NCBI GenBank assembly: GCA_026874595.1 | Contig: CM049313.1 | Location: 71,110,659 to 71,174,658, forward strand | From: Sipunculus nudus | Taxonomy: Eukaryota > Annelida > Sipuncula > Golfingiida > Sipunculidae | Reading direction: 5' to 3' | DNA length: 64,000 bases | In this document: in pieces, positions 36,696 to 49,433 of the stretch | Layout: every line of letters starts with the position of its first letter | Position numbering within the stretch: the stretch's first letter is position 1 | The notes under the pieces: generated by a model | What the model saw: only the letters and a program-made list of their open reading frames with translations | Database searches by the model: none | Told to the model about the DNA's origin: nothing | Program-made: the position numbers and the translations under genes

Positions 36696-37010
36696 TACAG
36701 GTGGTGCCTACAGTTGTCTGGAACTGAATAAACACTCATGATCAATATTCAAGGTAAGAAGATTCATTGAAATTTATGCATAAATCATCAAGATACTGGA
36801 GGTTTTGTATCAAAATCTACTCCCATCCGGTTACACACAAAATATTTGGGCGCATGCATGGAGCTCAATTCATGTTGAGCTTTGTGTATAAGTTTGTGTT
36901 CACATACATTGTCAGTTTTTAATATTTTTATTGCAAATAGCAGTTTCATACCTGTGCTTTTAATCATTTTATATGGTGTAAATTGATATACTCTTATATG
37001 GAGCACGAAA
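36696..37010. other. Unassigned
   Basis: A short reversed family C fragment (AAACACTCATGATCAATATTC at 36731) and unassigned sequence. Confidence 0.35.
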
Positions 37011-37338
37011 AGTAGCTAAAATAGAAGGTAAACTGGCTGAAATTCAAGGCCAGAGACAGGAGAATGCTGATACAGCCACTGTAGAGCAGCATGAAGATTC
37101 TGTTGTTCACAAGGTTGCCAGTGTGGCCCTTGATGCAGAGTGCAGGCAACAACACAGGCCAATTATACAGATGGAAAGTTTGGGAAATCCTGGTGGTGAC
37201 TCCATTTTAATCAACCTGCAGGACGGCAAGTACAAGATGGACATACTGTTACAGCCAGTGGTACAGCTGATAAATCTCGGTCAAGTCACAGGAGGAGACT
37301 TGCTACCTCCTGGGACTGGGGAAATTAGCCATCACTAG
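37011..37338 (+). pseudogene. Coding-like fragment of unknown product, probably gag-like of the DIRS element
   Basis: One frame runs through AKIEGKLAEIQGQRQENADT and VEQHEDSVVHKVASVALDAE to DLLPPGTGEISHH and a TAG at 37336-37338. Composition is protein-like. No domain recognised. It lies just upstream, on the same strand, of a reverse transcriptase remnant, so it may be its gag-like protein. Confidence 0.35.
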
Positions 37339-37669
37339 AAGGGATGTCAGGTGATCATAATAAAAGATCACATGACCCCAAACATGGCTGCAGCCAGGGG
37401 TGAGAGAAGCTGTCCCACTCAAACAAAGATTCAGATAATAATGTGCAGGAAGAACTGGAAGAACTGAAATACCTGCCCTTCAGATGAAAGCTATAGCTGA
37501 CTCTAGCAAAGCTTGCTCCTGTTGTCACCAAACTAAAACAGACATATGATGAGAGCAAAGGGGCTCAATCTGACAGTGATGGTGATGCTGACTGTCATGG
37601 GTCAGACTGATAATGTGCATAACTGTATGGGAGATGGTGAACTTTCTGACCGAGGTAGTGCCTCTAATC

Positions 37670-38460
37670 TTGAAATCAGCAAAAAGGTATCTTTGACACA
37701 GTGTTAGACCAGTTTAGACTGTCTTGATAGCTTGTGCACTGTTCAGCAGACACAAGACAAAGAGGCCCAGAGGTTGTCCCCAAACTCTCTGAGATCATAA
37801 ACAGTGTGATCAGCATGGGCATGCCTAAGAAAATGCTGTCCGATAAAGTCAAATTGCTAAAACCACCTAAAAACTGTATAAGTACATGACTACTATAACT
37901 GTGAGTTAGAGATTTTTTTCGAAATCTGAAGAGATCAACCAAGGAGAATGACAAAATAATGCAAGCTTAGCAAAGCAGGTATAACCCATATGTCAAGCAC
38001 TTACAAGGCACATTGGAACTGCCAGAGCCAAAATTGGCTCTTGAGGGGAAGAGCATGGATCTCTCCATTACAGCCTACACTACATGCTATCTCTATGTAC
38101 AGGAGAGATATGGTCAAACCTATCTTAATGTCGATTTTGGGGCCTTATGTTCACCTGAATATATGGTCACAACAGAGCTTTCTGGAGACACTTTGCAACA
38201 AAGAAAGTGAAGGCAGTTTGGGTCTCCTAATTTTTCGAAAGCCCAAAAAGAATGGTTTGTATAGAATAATTTTACATATGAAATACCTGAAAACACATTT
38301 AGAGTGAATTCATTTCAAGATAATAGTTGGACTTGCATGAACCTCATCACTAAAGATTGTTTCATGGCTTTGTTGGATTTAAAAAACCTCAGCAGACATA
38401 TTGTTCTTGGACAAAATGTTTGCCTTATTTGGGTACTGTGAAGTTGTAAAAGCGGATTAT
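37670..38460 (+). pseudogene. DIRS-like reverse transcriptase remnant
   Basis: Broken across frames. From about 38212 it reads EGSLGLLIFRKPKKNGLYRI, ILHMKYLKTHLE, a stop, then CMNLITKDCFMALLDLKN. These match the first RT blocks (KKxGxxRxIL, LK.LN, then CFMAxxDLK) as found in DIRS/Ngaro-type elements. The aspartate of the first catalytic block is present (LLDLK), but the YxDD-type block is not reached. At least two stops and one shift. The bases from 37670 to 38210 are coding-like with several stops. Confidence 0.6.
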
Positions 38461-38629
38461 TGTCCACCATTTCAGTTCAGAATGGAAAAGTTATTGTACA
38501 CCTAATGGGTTAGACAGAAAAATACATCACAATGGCCTTCAGCAAAGTCTAAAGCTGAAAATTTTAAAAGACCTCCCGCTAAAGCCATAAAAGCCACCAG
38601 TGCAGGTAAATAATTGTGGAAGCCAAGTA

Positions 38630-40080
38630 AAACAAGGGACCCATGGGTCACATCACTCAGCTGAATTTCGGAAAATATTAGTAACTGCAAAATATTTTTA
38701 TTTCTTTTGGTTTTTTACATATATTATCATTTAAAAAGGTATGAGAAAATGGCCCTGCTAAAATGAAACTCTGTAAATTGTAGAATAATGAACATGAGCT
38801 AAACCATTTAGTGATGCACCAAGGGAAACAATGGGCCTACGGTAAGTGTTATATAAAAGTAACATTTCTTAAACAAATAATGTGTGAAGATAATTAAGTT
38901 TTCAAAAGTTAAATATATGGCCATATGAGTTAAAATTAATCCCACAAAGTTTGACCAATATTCCTAATTTTAATACTAAGTTAACAGTGTTAACAGTGTT
39001 AACATTAAAATTATAAGAACCATCTTGTTTATTAGTTCTGTGTATTGAGGGGTGGATGGGGGGAGGGGTCTCTGTTTGTTGCTGAAAAAAATGTTAATTA
39101 TAAGATTCATCTAATTCATAGAACTGGTCAGTCAACAGAATTGGGGGGGGGAGAGAAAAAGGCTCCCTGTGGTATAAACTGCAGACAGCCTGATCAGGCT
39201 CAACTCAGTGGAGAGAGGGCTTGCCCTAGTGATTGATGGGATTACAAAAAACAGCCTGGGGAGCAAAGAGAGCTGCACTGAATGACCTACAGTGACCAAA
39301 GTGGACTGTTTGACAATGTAAGGGAATACAACAAGAGCCTACAAAAAATTCAATAACTAGCCTTATTTTGCAGCTTTTATTTTCAAATTTCAGATATAAA
39401 CAGATTAAATCCTTATGTGTACATGCTGTGAAAATAAAATCCACAATACTTACGGGAAAAAAAAGTGCCATGGCCAAAACTGGGCAAAATTTAAGGTACA
39501 AATTTTTCATTTTTGCTAATATTTTAAAATTAAAAAATAATAACTTAAAAAAGATTTTGATCTAATTTTGGGTATACAGTTTAATTTTGATTAATTAAAG
39601 TTATATTACTGGATAAAAAGTCCTTAGCTTTAACATGTTTTGTGTTAAGTGATCAAATATCTTTCCTGATTTTTTACAAAATGCATTATGTTTGAACCCC
39701 ATCACTTTTTTAAATTATATAATACAGACCTAATTTCTGGCATGTACATCGGAACTATATAGAGGAATATTTATGGTAGATATGAAGAAAAACAGGTGAG
39801 TGGTTTGATATTAGGCAGTTCTGAAGTGTGAAAATAGGTTTTTAATAAAAAATTGAGTTTTTCCTTAATTTCTCAAAGGAACCAAGTTGCAAAGACCAAG
39901 TTTTCGGCTTGGTAGGAGATCTTGGGGACAGCTAACATTATGCTGAATTTTGGATTCCTAGGTCTTACAGTTCAAAACTTGCCACATCTATGGATGGATG
40001 GACAGACAACAGACAGACAGACGGACTGACCGACAATGGACCATCACTATAGCTCAGATGACTTATAGTTAGCTGAGCTA
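38630..40080 (-). mobile_element. Family C/D element, full-length copy 1
   Basis: The left end is AACAAGGGACCCATGGGTCA with the 12-bp palindrome GACCCATGGGTC. The right end is AGCTCAGATGACTTATAGT plus TAGCTGAGCT (40051-40079), a hairpin. Read on the minus strand, the hairpin is the 5' end and the palindrome lies about 8 nt from the 3' end. Near-identical over most of its length to 57260-58890. No ORF of note. Confidence 0.75.
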
Positions 40081-40089
40081 AAAATAGAA

Positions 40090-40470
40090 AGGTTTCTTTA
40101 ATCAGGCTATTCTGCACTCCTCGACATAATTTTTGCCATCAGACTATTATTTCTAAAAGGAAATCGCACGTTATTGCCACAAATTAGCACAAGTATCACA
40201 CCATGATATGGATGAAGCTACACCAACACAAGAACAACAAGTCAAATGGAAAATGAAAAAATAAAGCAACAAGAAAATTGGAACCAAAACATCAACAATA
40301 AACATTGGTGACCTAGTTCTAGTTCAACAGGCTTGAACTAATATAGTCTACCCCATAACACTAATACATATGTCAGTTACACAAAGTAGGGGACATGATT
40401 ACTCCTCAAAATGAAGAGAGAAGGAAGCCATTGCCACATTACATGCAGTGTTCGGTTCAGTTGGTACACT
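40090..40470 (+). pseudogene. Gypsy-like integrase C-terminal fragment
   Basis: Reads NIGDLVLVQQ near 40303-40332, as in the chromatin-proximal end of Gypsy integrases (xVGDxVLVxQ), and after a one-base shift DMITPQNEERRKPLPHYMQC. Several stops. Lies between two family D termini, suggesting that repeats have inserted around it. From 40480 to 40800 coding-like but unassigned. Confidence 0.5.
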
Positions 40471-40800
40471 AGCTTAGCGTAAGCATAGATGTTAAGCTGA
40501 TACTAAGCCAGAAAAAAATTTTATTTTTTTTTAATTTTCTCGCCTTACAATGGCTACATAGGATCATGGAGGAATTAGATCCTACCCTTAAAGAAGGAAG
40601 GGGGCAGCACTTAGGACCCAATTCATTGAAGGTACAATTGACCTCAAATTACATAGAGTATTGCACAGAAAGACTTCATAAAGACCACAGGAAACTTTCT
40701 TAAACAAAAGGAACTGGGCAATCAATTAGATGAAAAGTGGACCACAACAACATTGGACCTAAACCATGCAGATCAGACTGAAAGACATCCCATTATGTAT

Positions 40801-41749
40801 GCATTAAGAAACAAGGGACCCATGGGTCATGGTGCTCAGCTGAAATTGACTTTGAAGGTAAAAATCTTAAATGATAACAAATTGAGAAAAGAAGTATGAG
40901 ACTAAGAGATAATAGAGGCCATGGTTGATATGATTGGTTTGATTTGATGAGTAAGGAATTGTTGCAAATAATATTTCGTGATCTGACGTGTTTTCTTATT
41001 GGACCATTGGAGCAGCTAAAAAACATAAGATCTATACTATTACAATGATCATTGGTTGGCTCTTTGATTAATTGTTGATATGTACGGCAGCTGACACATA
41101 ACTTTGGTTAAATCCTCACTTTTTATTACAGGGGAGAGTGGATAGACTTTGGATAGGAGAGAAGAGGGACAGTTTTATTTATATTTATCATTAATATGCT
41201 GGTCCAATAAGGATCGCTCTTACATCACTGGATTGTGAAAGACCCATGTACTGACCCACATGAAGCCACAGCCTTGTGAAGGGTATGCACATTTGATTTT
41301 TTTGGTAGCACAAATCTTATCTTTAGTGTTTTAAATCTGTATCAATCCTCAGATCAAAAGAAAGCTGGTGCATAAGAGATATTAAAATGAAAAGTATATA
41401 CTCAAAAGGTTTTGGCTGCAATTATATTTCTAAAGAAATATTTGGTTAAAAAATACAATCAAACTTTATATTTTAAATGCCCCTGTCAGCAGAGGTAGGT
41501 CAGGATGTCCCAAATCTCACTTTCTCTCCCCACATGACTTCTATCTAAAACATGAAATCTTGCCCAGTCTTTCCAATCAGTTGTTTTTTATGTTCCAGGG
41601 AAAATGCCAAGATGCCAACATTAAGAAGCTGTGAAAACAGATGACTCATTAAGAAATGTTGCCAAAGCATCAGGGATATCCAGGTATATACTATCAAGAA
41701 AAGTTAATATGTATAAAGAGAATGCAGAGAGCAACCTTGCAGCAGATTA
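40801..41749. other. Family D terminus then unassigned sequence
   Basis: AACAAGGGACCCATGGGTCA at 40809-40828 followed by TGGTGCTCAGCTGAA is another family D 3' end in reverse. The rest has no recognisable feature. Confidence 0.45.
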
Positions 41750-42715
41750 CACAAAAATTCAAATTGTCCGTATGTTTGCCACCTGTCCATCTGTCAATTA
41801 ACCAGGCACATATTGTAAACCCATGACCTAGAATCTTGTAACTTGATGAAAAATCTCCTTGGAAACCTGAAATGAGGTCACTGTTACCCATATCCTTTGA
41901 GCTATTGGACTAGAAAATACCCTGAAGAATAATGAAAATATTGATACAAAAGCTCTAGTATCTGAACAACTAATGCATTGAATACAATGATTGTTTGCAT
42001 GCGAATTAATCATGGAGTGTTTATTAGTTCCTGCAAATTGGTTGCACCACCTGATTATTTTTCTCGAATTGTTAAGCATTTTCTAAATCTATTTTGAGAC
42101 CTTCAAAAGTGTGGTCCCTTGTTAACAGGGAGCAAATCTTAACCATCTGACTTAGAAACTTCTTACTTTACATCCTTGGAGGTCCATGAAAAATCTACTT
42201 GGAAACCTGAAATGAGGTCCCTGTTACCCATATCCTTTTAGTTATATGGCTTGTAAATACTCTTTAGTCTAATTAAAAAATTTCATACAAAACCTTCATT
42301 TTCTAAACAACTTATGCACTCATCACCATGATTCTTTGCATGCACATTCACCATGGAGTGTTTAATCAGTTCCTGCAGACTGGTAGGCCTGTGTTTTATT
42401 TTAAAATTATTATGCATTTTCTTAAATTTTTTATTTTTTAGACCTTTAAAGGTGCAGTTGTCTGTTAACAGGGAACAAATTATAACTATTGCCCCTAGAA
42501 TCTTCTATTTTGACATCCAGGAAGGTCCATGAGATATCACCTTGGAAACTAAGGTCTCTGTTACCCATATCCCTAGAGCTTTGCTTCAGTTGAATTTGGA
42601 TACCACCTACAAAATTTAGAATTCTGATGATAAAATTCCTTTTGTGAATTTCTTCCAAGTCTGCTGAGTGTCATGACCTCGGTGGTCACTTGTTATTGTT
42701 CTGTTCATATTTTTT
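41750..42715 (+). repeat. Family C core units
   Basis: Three diverged core units with GAACAACTAATGCATTGAA(T/C) near 41966, a related form near 42296, and CCTAGAATCTTCTATTTT near 42494. No head at the left edge. Confidence 0.6.
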
Positions 42716-42716
42716 T

Positions 42717-43260
42717 AGCTCAGCTGACTAAGAGTCATCTGAGCTTGTCATGGTTCTTTGTCCTTTGTGTATCTGACCTACTGTTAACAGAGCACAATTG
42801 AAAACAGTTTGACCTACAAATTTTTAGTCCTGCATACAGCTAGATCTTACCATACTTAACTTGGGTCACTAGGTCTTCATATCTTTCAGAAATTGAAGAA
42901 GAACCACAATGACCCATTAAACAAGTGACCCATGAGTCATGACCCTCAGCCGACTGACACATTGACAATTTGTCCTTGCATGGGCAACTCATAAAGATAA
43001 TGCAGGTGGCATCGTAGTTCATGCATATAGGCTCAGCATATTTAGTTTATCAAGACCCGTTATCACACCAAATTTGATGACAATCTATCCAGCAGTTCCT
43101 GAGGAATTTGACATTTTTGTGTATTTTGCATTTTTTTCTGTAGTGCAGAGAACATAGGTCACAGTGACCTAATTTTTAGGGATTATTGAGACACTCATGA
43201 TGTGAAGTAAGAAATTTCTAGATACAATGTTAATGATTTGTTGTTTTGGTATCAAATTTC
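42717..43260. mobile_element. Family C head plus a reversed family D end
   Basis: A clean hairpin AGCTCAGCTGACT, loop AAG, AGTCATCTGAGCT at 42717-42745, and a degraded ACAAGTGACCCATGAGTCAT at 42922-42941. The pair in these positions and orientation suggests two short nested elements. Confidence 0.55.
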
Positions 43261-43272
43261 AAATATTCTGAG

Positions 43273-43826
43273 GTGGGGGGGGGGGGGGTGCTAATAAGCC
43301 CCTTGGCTTGGGTATATGAGTAACAGACTTAATTTCAGGATTCTAGGAAGACTTTTCATGGACCTCCATTGATATCAAGTTAGAAGATTCAAGGAACAAA
43401 GGTTATGATTTGTGCCCTGTTAACAGACAACTGCATCTTTAAAGGTTTCAAAAGTAAAGTAAAGAATTGTTACAAATTTTTAAAATCCAGGTGGCGCCAC
43501 CAATCAGCAGAAACTGATGAAATACTCCATGATCAATATCCATGTAAATAATCATGGTGATCAATGCATTAGTTGTTCAGAGACTTGAGCTTTTGTGTCA
43601 AATTTTCCATTATTCTGGGGGGTACTTTTGAGCCCCATAGCTCAAAGAATATGGGCAACAGTGACCTAATTTCAGGTTTCTAATGAGATTTTTCATGGAC
43701 CTCTCTGGATGTCAGGTAAGAAGATTCCAGGACCAGTAGTTATGATTTATGCCTGGTTAAAGGACTGACGGATGGACACCGGAAAAAGGGTGATCGCTAT
43801 AGCTCTTCAGTCAGCTGAGCTAAAAA
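43273..43826 (-). mobile_element. Family C element, reverse
   Basis: Core sequence runs on the minus strand, with CAGGTGGCGCCACC at 43488-43501. It ends at 43801-43826 with a shortened head AGTCAGCTGAGCTAAAAAAA. A poly-G tract at about 43273-43288 marks the left side. Confidence 0.6.
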
Positions 43827-44345
43827 AACATTAGTACACTTAAGGACTGCATAACATCAAAACATCTGTTTTTGATCAAATAATATACATATTTCTCTGT
43901 ACATTTGCTATGTACATATCAGGATTTAGGTCAGCATTGTGCAATATCTTTAAGTAATTGGCCTTAAATTACTTTGTGACCAATCAGTAAATATATTTAC
44001 TCAATTAAAATATATAAATGTAGGGGAAAAGTATAAAGCTTTATCTTGTTCCTGCAAGAGGATTGTGAATCCTTAGATGAAGGGAGACTCCATGACAGGC
44101 ATAGCATGTGCCACAGTGTAAGGAAGGATGCCTGAGACAAGAATGATGTAATATAAGTGATATTGTGTACAAAATCTTGATAAAATGTATTGTTCAATGG
44201 CCAACAGGAGGTTAAATTGGTGAAAATACTAATCTTCTAACATACAAAGCTATTAATGTGTCAGAGGATGTCTTGTCTATGTTCACCTTTTACTTATAAC
44301 TGTGGTTCTTATGGGACCTGTTATTCATGAAGGAATTATTTCTAG
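43827..44345. other. Presumed intron or 5' flank of the arrayed gene
   Basis: No exon could be supported. The polypyrimidine-poor run GGAATTATTTCTAG at 44332-44345 is a usable acceptor for the exon that follows. Confidence 0.4.
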
Positions 44346-44407
44346 GGTATTTTGCTGAACCTGGAGATGACAGATTTGATCAACACGTTATAAGAAGGGC
44401 AACCTCT
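44346..44407 (+). CDS. Upstream exon of the DUF3987-like gene
   Basis: A 62-nt candidate exon between TTATTTCTAG and GTACGT. After two bases it reads YFAEPGDDRFDQHVIRRATS and ends in phase 0. The 70-nt intron 44408-44477 (ending AAATTGCAG) leads to the first array unit, which begins CTTATGCAG in phase 0. The two exons thus join in frame. No domain is assigned to this piece alone. Without splicing the frame hits a TGA eight codons on. Confidence 0.5.
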
Positions 44408-44477
44408 GTACGTCATTTGTTTACTTGATTATTGCAACACTGACTCTGTGTTTAGAGAGATATTCTTGAAATTGCAG

Positions 44478-44829
44478 CTTATGCAGAACAACAACAATTC
44501 AATGATTTTACTTAGTGATGAACTGGAATATCATCTGAACTCAGCAACAGGAAATAGGAACAATGACCAGAAGACACTGCTGTCTTTAGTTGGGCGGTCC
44601 AGTTGGAACCTCAACTTCAAATGCGCAAGTGGCAGGATGACAACAACTGCCCTGAATCTGACTGGATTCATTCAGCCATTATACATGGTGAATCAGCTTG
44701 ATCCAAGCCAGAACCATGATGGGTTCATTGACTGATTCCTGCGGTGTGCCCCCCCCCTTGGTGAACATGTGGGAAGGATTAGGTGTTGAGTGCCCTGGCA
44801 TTTTTCAAGACGTGCACAAAATGTTCAAG
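44478..44829 (+). pseudogene. Array unit 1, next to the original upstream intron
   Basis: The only copy preceded by non-array intron sequence (TTCTTGAA then ATTGCAG). Carries 9 C in the poly-C tract, so the last part is out of frame, and the shared TGA. Reads SMILLSDE where others read SMIILSDE. As the only copy with a full-length intron upstream it may be the founder position. Confidence 0.6.
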
Positions 44830-46001
44830 GTAATTTAGACTTCTGTCTATTGCAGCTTATGCAGAACAACAACAATTCAATGATTATACTTAGTGACGAA
44901 CTGGAATATCATCTGAACTCAGCAACAGGAAATAGGAACAATGACCAGAAGACAATGCTGTCTTTAGTTGGGCGGTCCAGTTGGAACCTCAACTTCAATA
45001 TCGCAAGTGGCAGGATGACAACAGCTGCCCTGAATCTGACTGGATTCATTCAGCCAATTATACATGGTGAATCAGCTTGATCCAAACCAGAACCATGATG
45101 GGTTCATTGACTGATTCCTGCGGTGTGCCCCCCCCCCCCTTGGTGAACATGTGGGAAGGATTAGGTGTTGAGTGCCCTGGCATTTTTCCAGACGTGCACA
45201 AAATGTTCAAGGTAATTTAGACTTCTGTCTATTGCAGCTGATGCAGAACAACAACAATTCAATGATTATACTTAGTGACGAACTGGAATATCATCTGAAC
45301 TCAGCAACAGGAAATAGGAACAATGACCAGAAGACAATGCTGTCTTTAGTTGGGCGGTCCAGTTGGAACCTCAACTTCAAATGCGCAAGTGGCAGGATGA
45401 CAACAACTGCCCTGAATCTGACTGGATTCATTCAGCCATTATACATGGTGAATCAGCTTGATCCAAACCAGAACCATGATGGATTCATTGACTGATTCCT
45501 GCGGTGTGCCCCCCCCCCCCCCCTTGGTGAACATGTGGGAAGGATTATGTGTTGAGTGCCCTGGCATTTTTCCAGACGTGCACAAAATGTTCAAGGTAAT
45601 TTAGACTTCTGTCTATTGCAGCTTATGCAGAACAACAACAATTCAATGATTATACTTAGTGACGAACTGGAATATCATCTGAACTCAGCAACAGGAAATC
45701 GGAACAATGACCAGAAGACACTGCTGTCTTTAGTTGGGCGGTCCAGTTGGAACCTCAACTTCAATATCGCAAGTGGCAGGATGACAACAACTGCCCTGAA
45801 TCTGACTGGATTCATTCAGCCATTATACATGGTGAATCAGCTTGATCCAAGCCAGAACCATGATGGATTCATTGACTGATTCCTGCGGTGTGCCCCCCCC
45901 CCCTTGGTGAACATGTGGGAAGGATTAGGTGTTGAGTGCCCTGGCATTTTTCCAGACGTGCACAAAATGTTCAAGGTAATTTAGACTTCTGTCTATTGCA
46001 G

Positions 46002-46363
46002 CTTATGCAGAACAACAACAATTCAATGATTATTCTTAGTGACAAACTGGAATATCATCTGAACTGAGCAACAGGAAATAGGAACAATGACCAGAAGACA
46101 CTGCTGTCTTTAGTTGGGCGGTCCAGTTGGAACCTCAACTTCAAATGCGCAAGTGGCAGGATGACAACAACTGCCCTGAATCTGACTGGATTCATTCAGC
46201 CATTATACATGGTGAATCAGCTTGATCCAAACCAGAAACATGTTGGGTTCATTGGCTGATTCCTGCGGTGTGCCCCCCCCCCCCCCCCCCCTTAGTGAAC
46301 ATGTGGGAAGGATTAGGTGTTGAGTGCCCTAGCATTTTTCCAGACGTGCACAAAATGTTCAAG
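46002..46363 (+). pseudogene. Array unit 5, extra stop
   Basis: Has TGA in place of TCA in the ATCATCTGAACTGAGCAAC stretch (HLN-stop), an Asp-Glu to Asp-Lys change (GACAAA), and the longest C tract. No long frame remains. Confidence 0.8.
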
Positions 46364-46770
46364 GTAATTTTGACTTCTGTCTATTGCAGTTTATGCAGAA
46401 CAACAACAATTCAATGATTATACTTAGTGACGAACTGGAATATCATCTGAACTCAGCAACAGCAAATAGGAACAATGACCAGAAGACACTGCTGTCTTTA
46501 GTTGGGCGGTCCAGTTGGAACCTCAACTTCAAATGCGCAAGTGGCAGGATGACAACAACTTCCCTGAATCTGACTGGATTCATTCAGCCATTATACATGG
46601 TGAATCAGCTTGATCCAAGCCAGAACCATGATGGGTTCATTGACTGATTCCTGCGGTGTGCCCCCCCCCCCCTTGGTGAACATGTGGGAAGGATTAAGTG
46701 TTGAGTGCCCTGGCATTTTTCCAGACGTGCACAAAATGTTCAAGGTAATTAAGGCTTCTGTCTATTGCAG

Positions 46771-47124
46771 CTTATGCAGAACAACAACAATTCAATGATT
46801 ATACTTAGTTACGAACTGGAATATCATCTGAACTCAGCAACAGGAAATAGGAACAATGACCAGAAGACACTGCTGTCTTTAGTTGGGCGTTCCAGTTGGA
46901 ACCTCAACTTCAAATGTGCAAGTGTCAGGATGACAACAACTGCCCTGAATCTGACTGGATTCATTCAGCCATAATACATGGTGAATCAGCTTGATCCAAA
47001 CCAGAACCATGATGGGTTCATTGACTGATTCCTGCGGTGTGCCCCGCCCCCCTTGGTGAACATGTGGGAAGGATTAGGTGTTGAGTGCCCTGGCATTTTT
47101 CCAGAAGTGCACAAAATGTTCAAG
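46771..47124 (+). pseudogene. Array unit 7, ancestral-like C tract, extra stop
   Basis: Length 354 with GCCCCGCCCCCC, so the exon end stays in frame (PPPLVNMWEG). It carries TAA in FIQP-stop in addition to the shared TGA. Shares SYELE and ASVRM with unit 14, seven units on. Confidence 0.75.
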
Positions 47125-49433
47125 GTAATTTAGGCTTCTGTCTATTGCAGCTTATGCAGAACAACAACAATTCAATGATTATACTTAGTGACGAACTGGA
47201 ATATCATCTGAACTCAGCAACAGGAAATAGGAACAATGACCAGAAGACACTGCTGTCTTTAGTTGGGCGGTCCAGTTGGAACCTCAACTTCAAATGCGCA
47301 AGTGGCAGGATGACAACAACTGCCCTGAATCTGACTGGATTCATTCAGCCATTATACATGGTGAATCAGCTTGATCCAAGCCAGAACCATGATGGGTTCA
47401 TTGACTGATATCTGTGGTGTGCCCCCCCCCCCCTTGGTGAACATGTGGGAAGGAATAGGTGTTGAGTGCCCTGGCATTTTTCCAGATGTGCACAAAATGT
47501 TCAAGGTAATTTAGACTTCTGTCTATTGCAGCTTATGCAGAACAACAACAATTCAATGATTATACTTAGTGACGAACTGGAATATCATCTGAACTCAGCA
47601 ACAGGAAATAGGAACAATGACCAGAAGACAATGCTGTCTTTAGTTGGGCGGTCCAGTTGGAACCTCAACTTCAAATGTGCAAGTGTCAGGATGACAACAA
47701 CTGCCCTGAATCTGACTGGATTCATTCAGCCATTATACATGGTGAATCAGCTTGATCCAAACCAGAAACATGATGGGTTCATTGGCTGATTCCTGCGGTG
47801 TGCCCCCCCCCCTGGTGAACATGTGGGAAGGATTAGGTGTTGAGTGCCCTGGCATTTTTCAAGACGTGCACAAAATGTTCAAGGTAATTTAGACTTCTGT
47901 CTATTGCAGCTTATGCAGAACAACAACAATTCAATGATTATACTTAGTGACGAACTGGAATATCATCTGAACTCAGCAACAGGAAATAGGAACAATGACC
48001 AGAAGACACTGCTGTCTTTAGTTGGGCGGTCCAGTTGGAACCTCAACTTCAAATGCGCAAGTGGCAGGATGACAACAACTGCCCTGAATCTGACTGGATT
48101 TATTCAGCCATTATACAGGGTGAATCAGCTTGATCCAAGCCAGAACCATGATGGGTTCATTGGCTGATTCCTGCGGTGTGCCCCCCCCCCCCTTGGTGAA
48201 CATGTTGGAAGGATTAGGTGTTGAGTGCCCTGGCATTTTTCAAGACGTGCACAAAATGTTCAAGGTAATTTAGACTTCTGTCTATTGCAGCTTATGCAGA
48301 ACAACAAAAATTCAATGATTATACTTAGTGACGAACTGGAATATCATCTGAACTCAGCAACAGGAAATAGGAACAATGACCAGAAGACACTGCTGTCTTT
48401 AGTTGGGCGGTCCAGTTGGAACCTCAACTTCAAATGCGCAAGTGGCAGGATGACAACAACTGCCCTGAATCTGACTGGATTCATTCAGCCATTATACATG
48501 GTGAATCAGCTTGATCCAAACCAGAAACATGATGGGTTCATTGACTGATTCCTGCGGTGTGCCCCCCCCCTTGGTGAACATGTGGGAAGGATTAGGTGTT
48601 GAGTGCCCTGGCATTTTTCCAGACGTGCACAAAATGTTCAAGGCAATTTAGACTTCAGTCTATTGCAGCTTATGCAGAACAACAACAATTCAATGATTAT
48701 ACTTAGTGACGAACTGGAATATCATCTGAACTCAGCAACAGGAAATAGGAACAATGACCAGAAGACACTGCTGTCTTTAGTTGGGCAGTCCAGTTGGAAC
48801 CTCAACTTCAAATGCGCAAGTGGCAGGATGACAACAACTGCCCTGAATCTGACTGGATTCATTCAGCCATTATACATGGTGAATCAGCTTGATCCAAACC
48901 AGAAACATGATGGGTTCATTGGCTGATTCCTGCGGTGTGCCCCCCCCCCTGGTGAACATGTGGGAAGGATTAGGTGTTGAGTGCCCTGGCATTTTTCAAG
49001 ACGTGCACAAAATGTTCAAGGTAATTTAGACTTCTGTCTATTGCAGCTTATGCAGAACAACAACAATTCAATGATTATACTTAGTGACGAACTGGAATAT
49101 CATCTGAACTCAGCAACAGGAAATAGGAACAATGACCAGAAGACACTGCTGTCTTTAGTTGGGCAGTCCAGTTGGAACCTCAACTTCAAATGCGCAAGTG
49201 GCAGGATGACAACAACTGCCCTGAATCTGACTGGATTCATTCAGCCATTATACATGGTGAATCAGCTTGATCCAAGCCAGAACCATGATGGGTTCATTGA
49301 CTGATTCCTGCGGTGTGCCCCCCCCCCCCCCCCCCTTGGTGAACATGTGGGAAGGATTAAGTGTTGAGTGCCCTGGCATTTTTCCAGACGTGCACAAAAT
49401 GTTCAAGGTAATTTAGGCTTCTGTCTATTGCAG

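Noticed and set aside
38502-38690. Minus-strand ORF near 38.6 kb, and its twin at 57.3 kb
   Set aside because: Falls at the end of the family D repeat.
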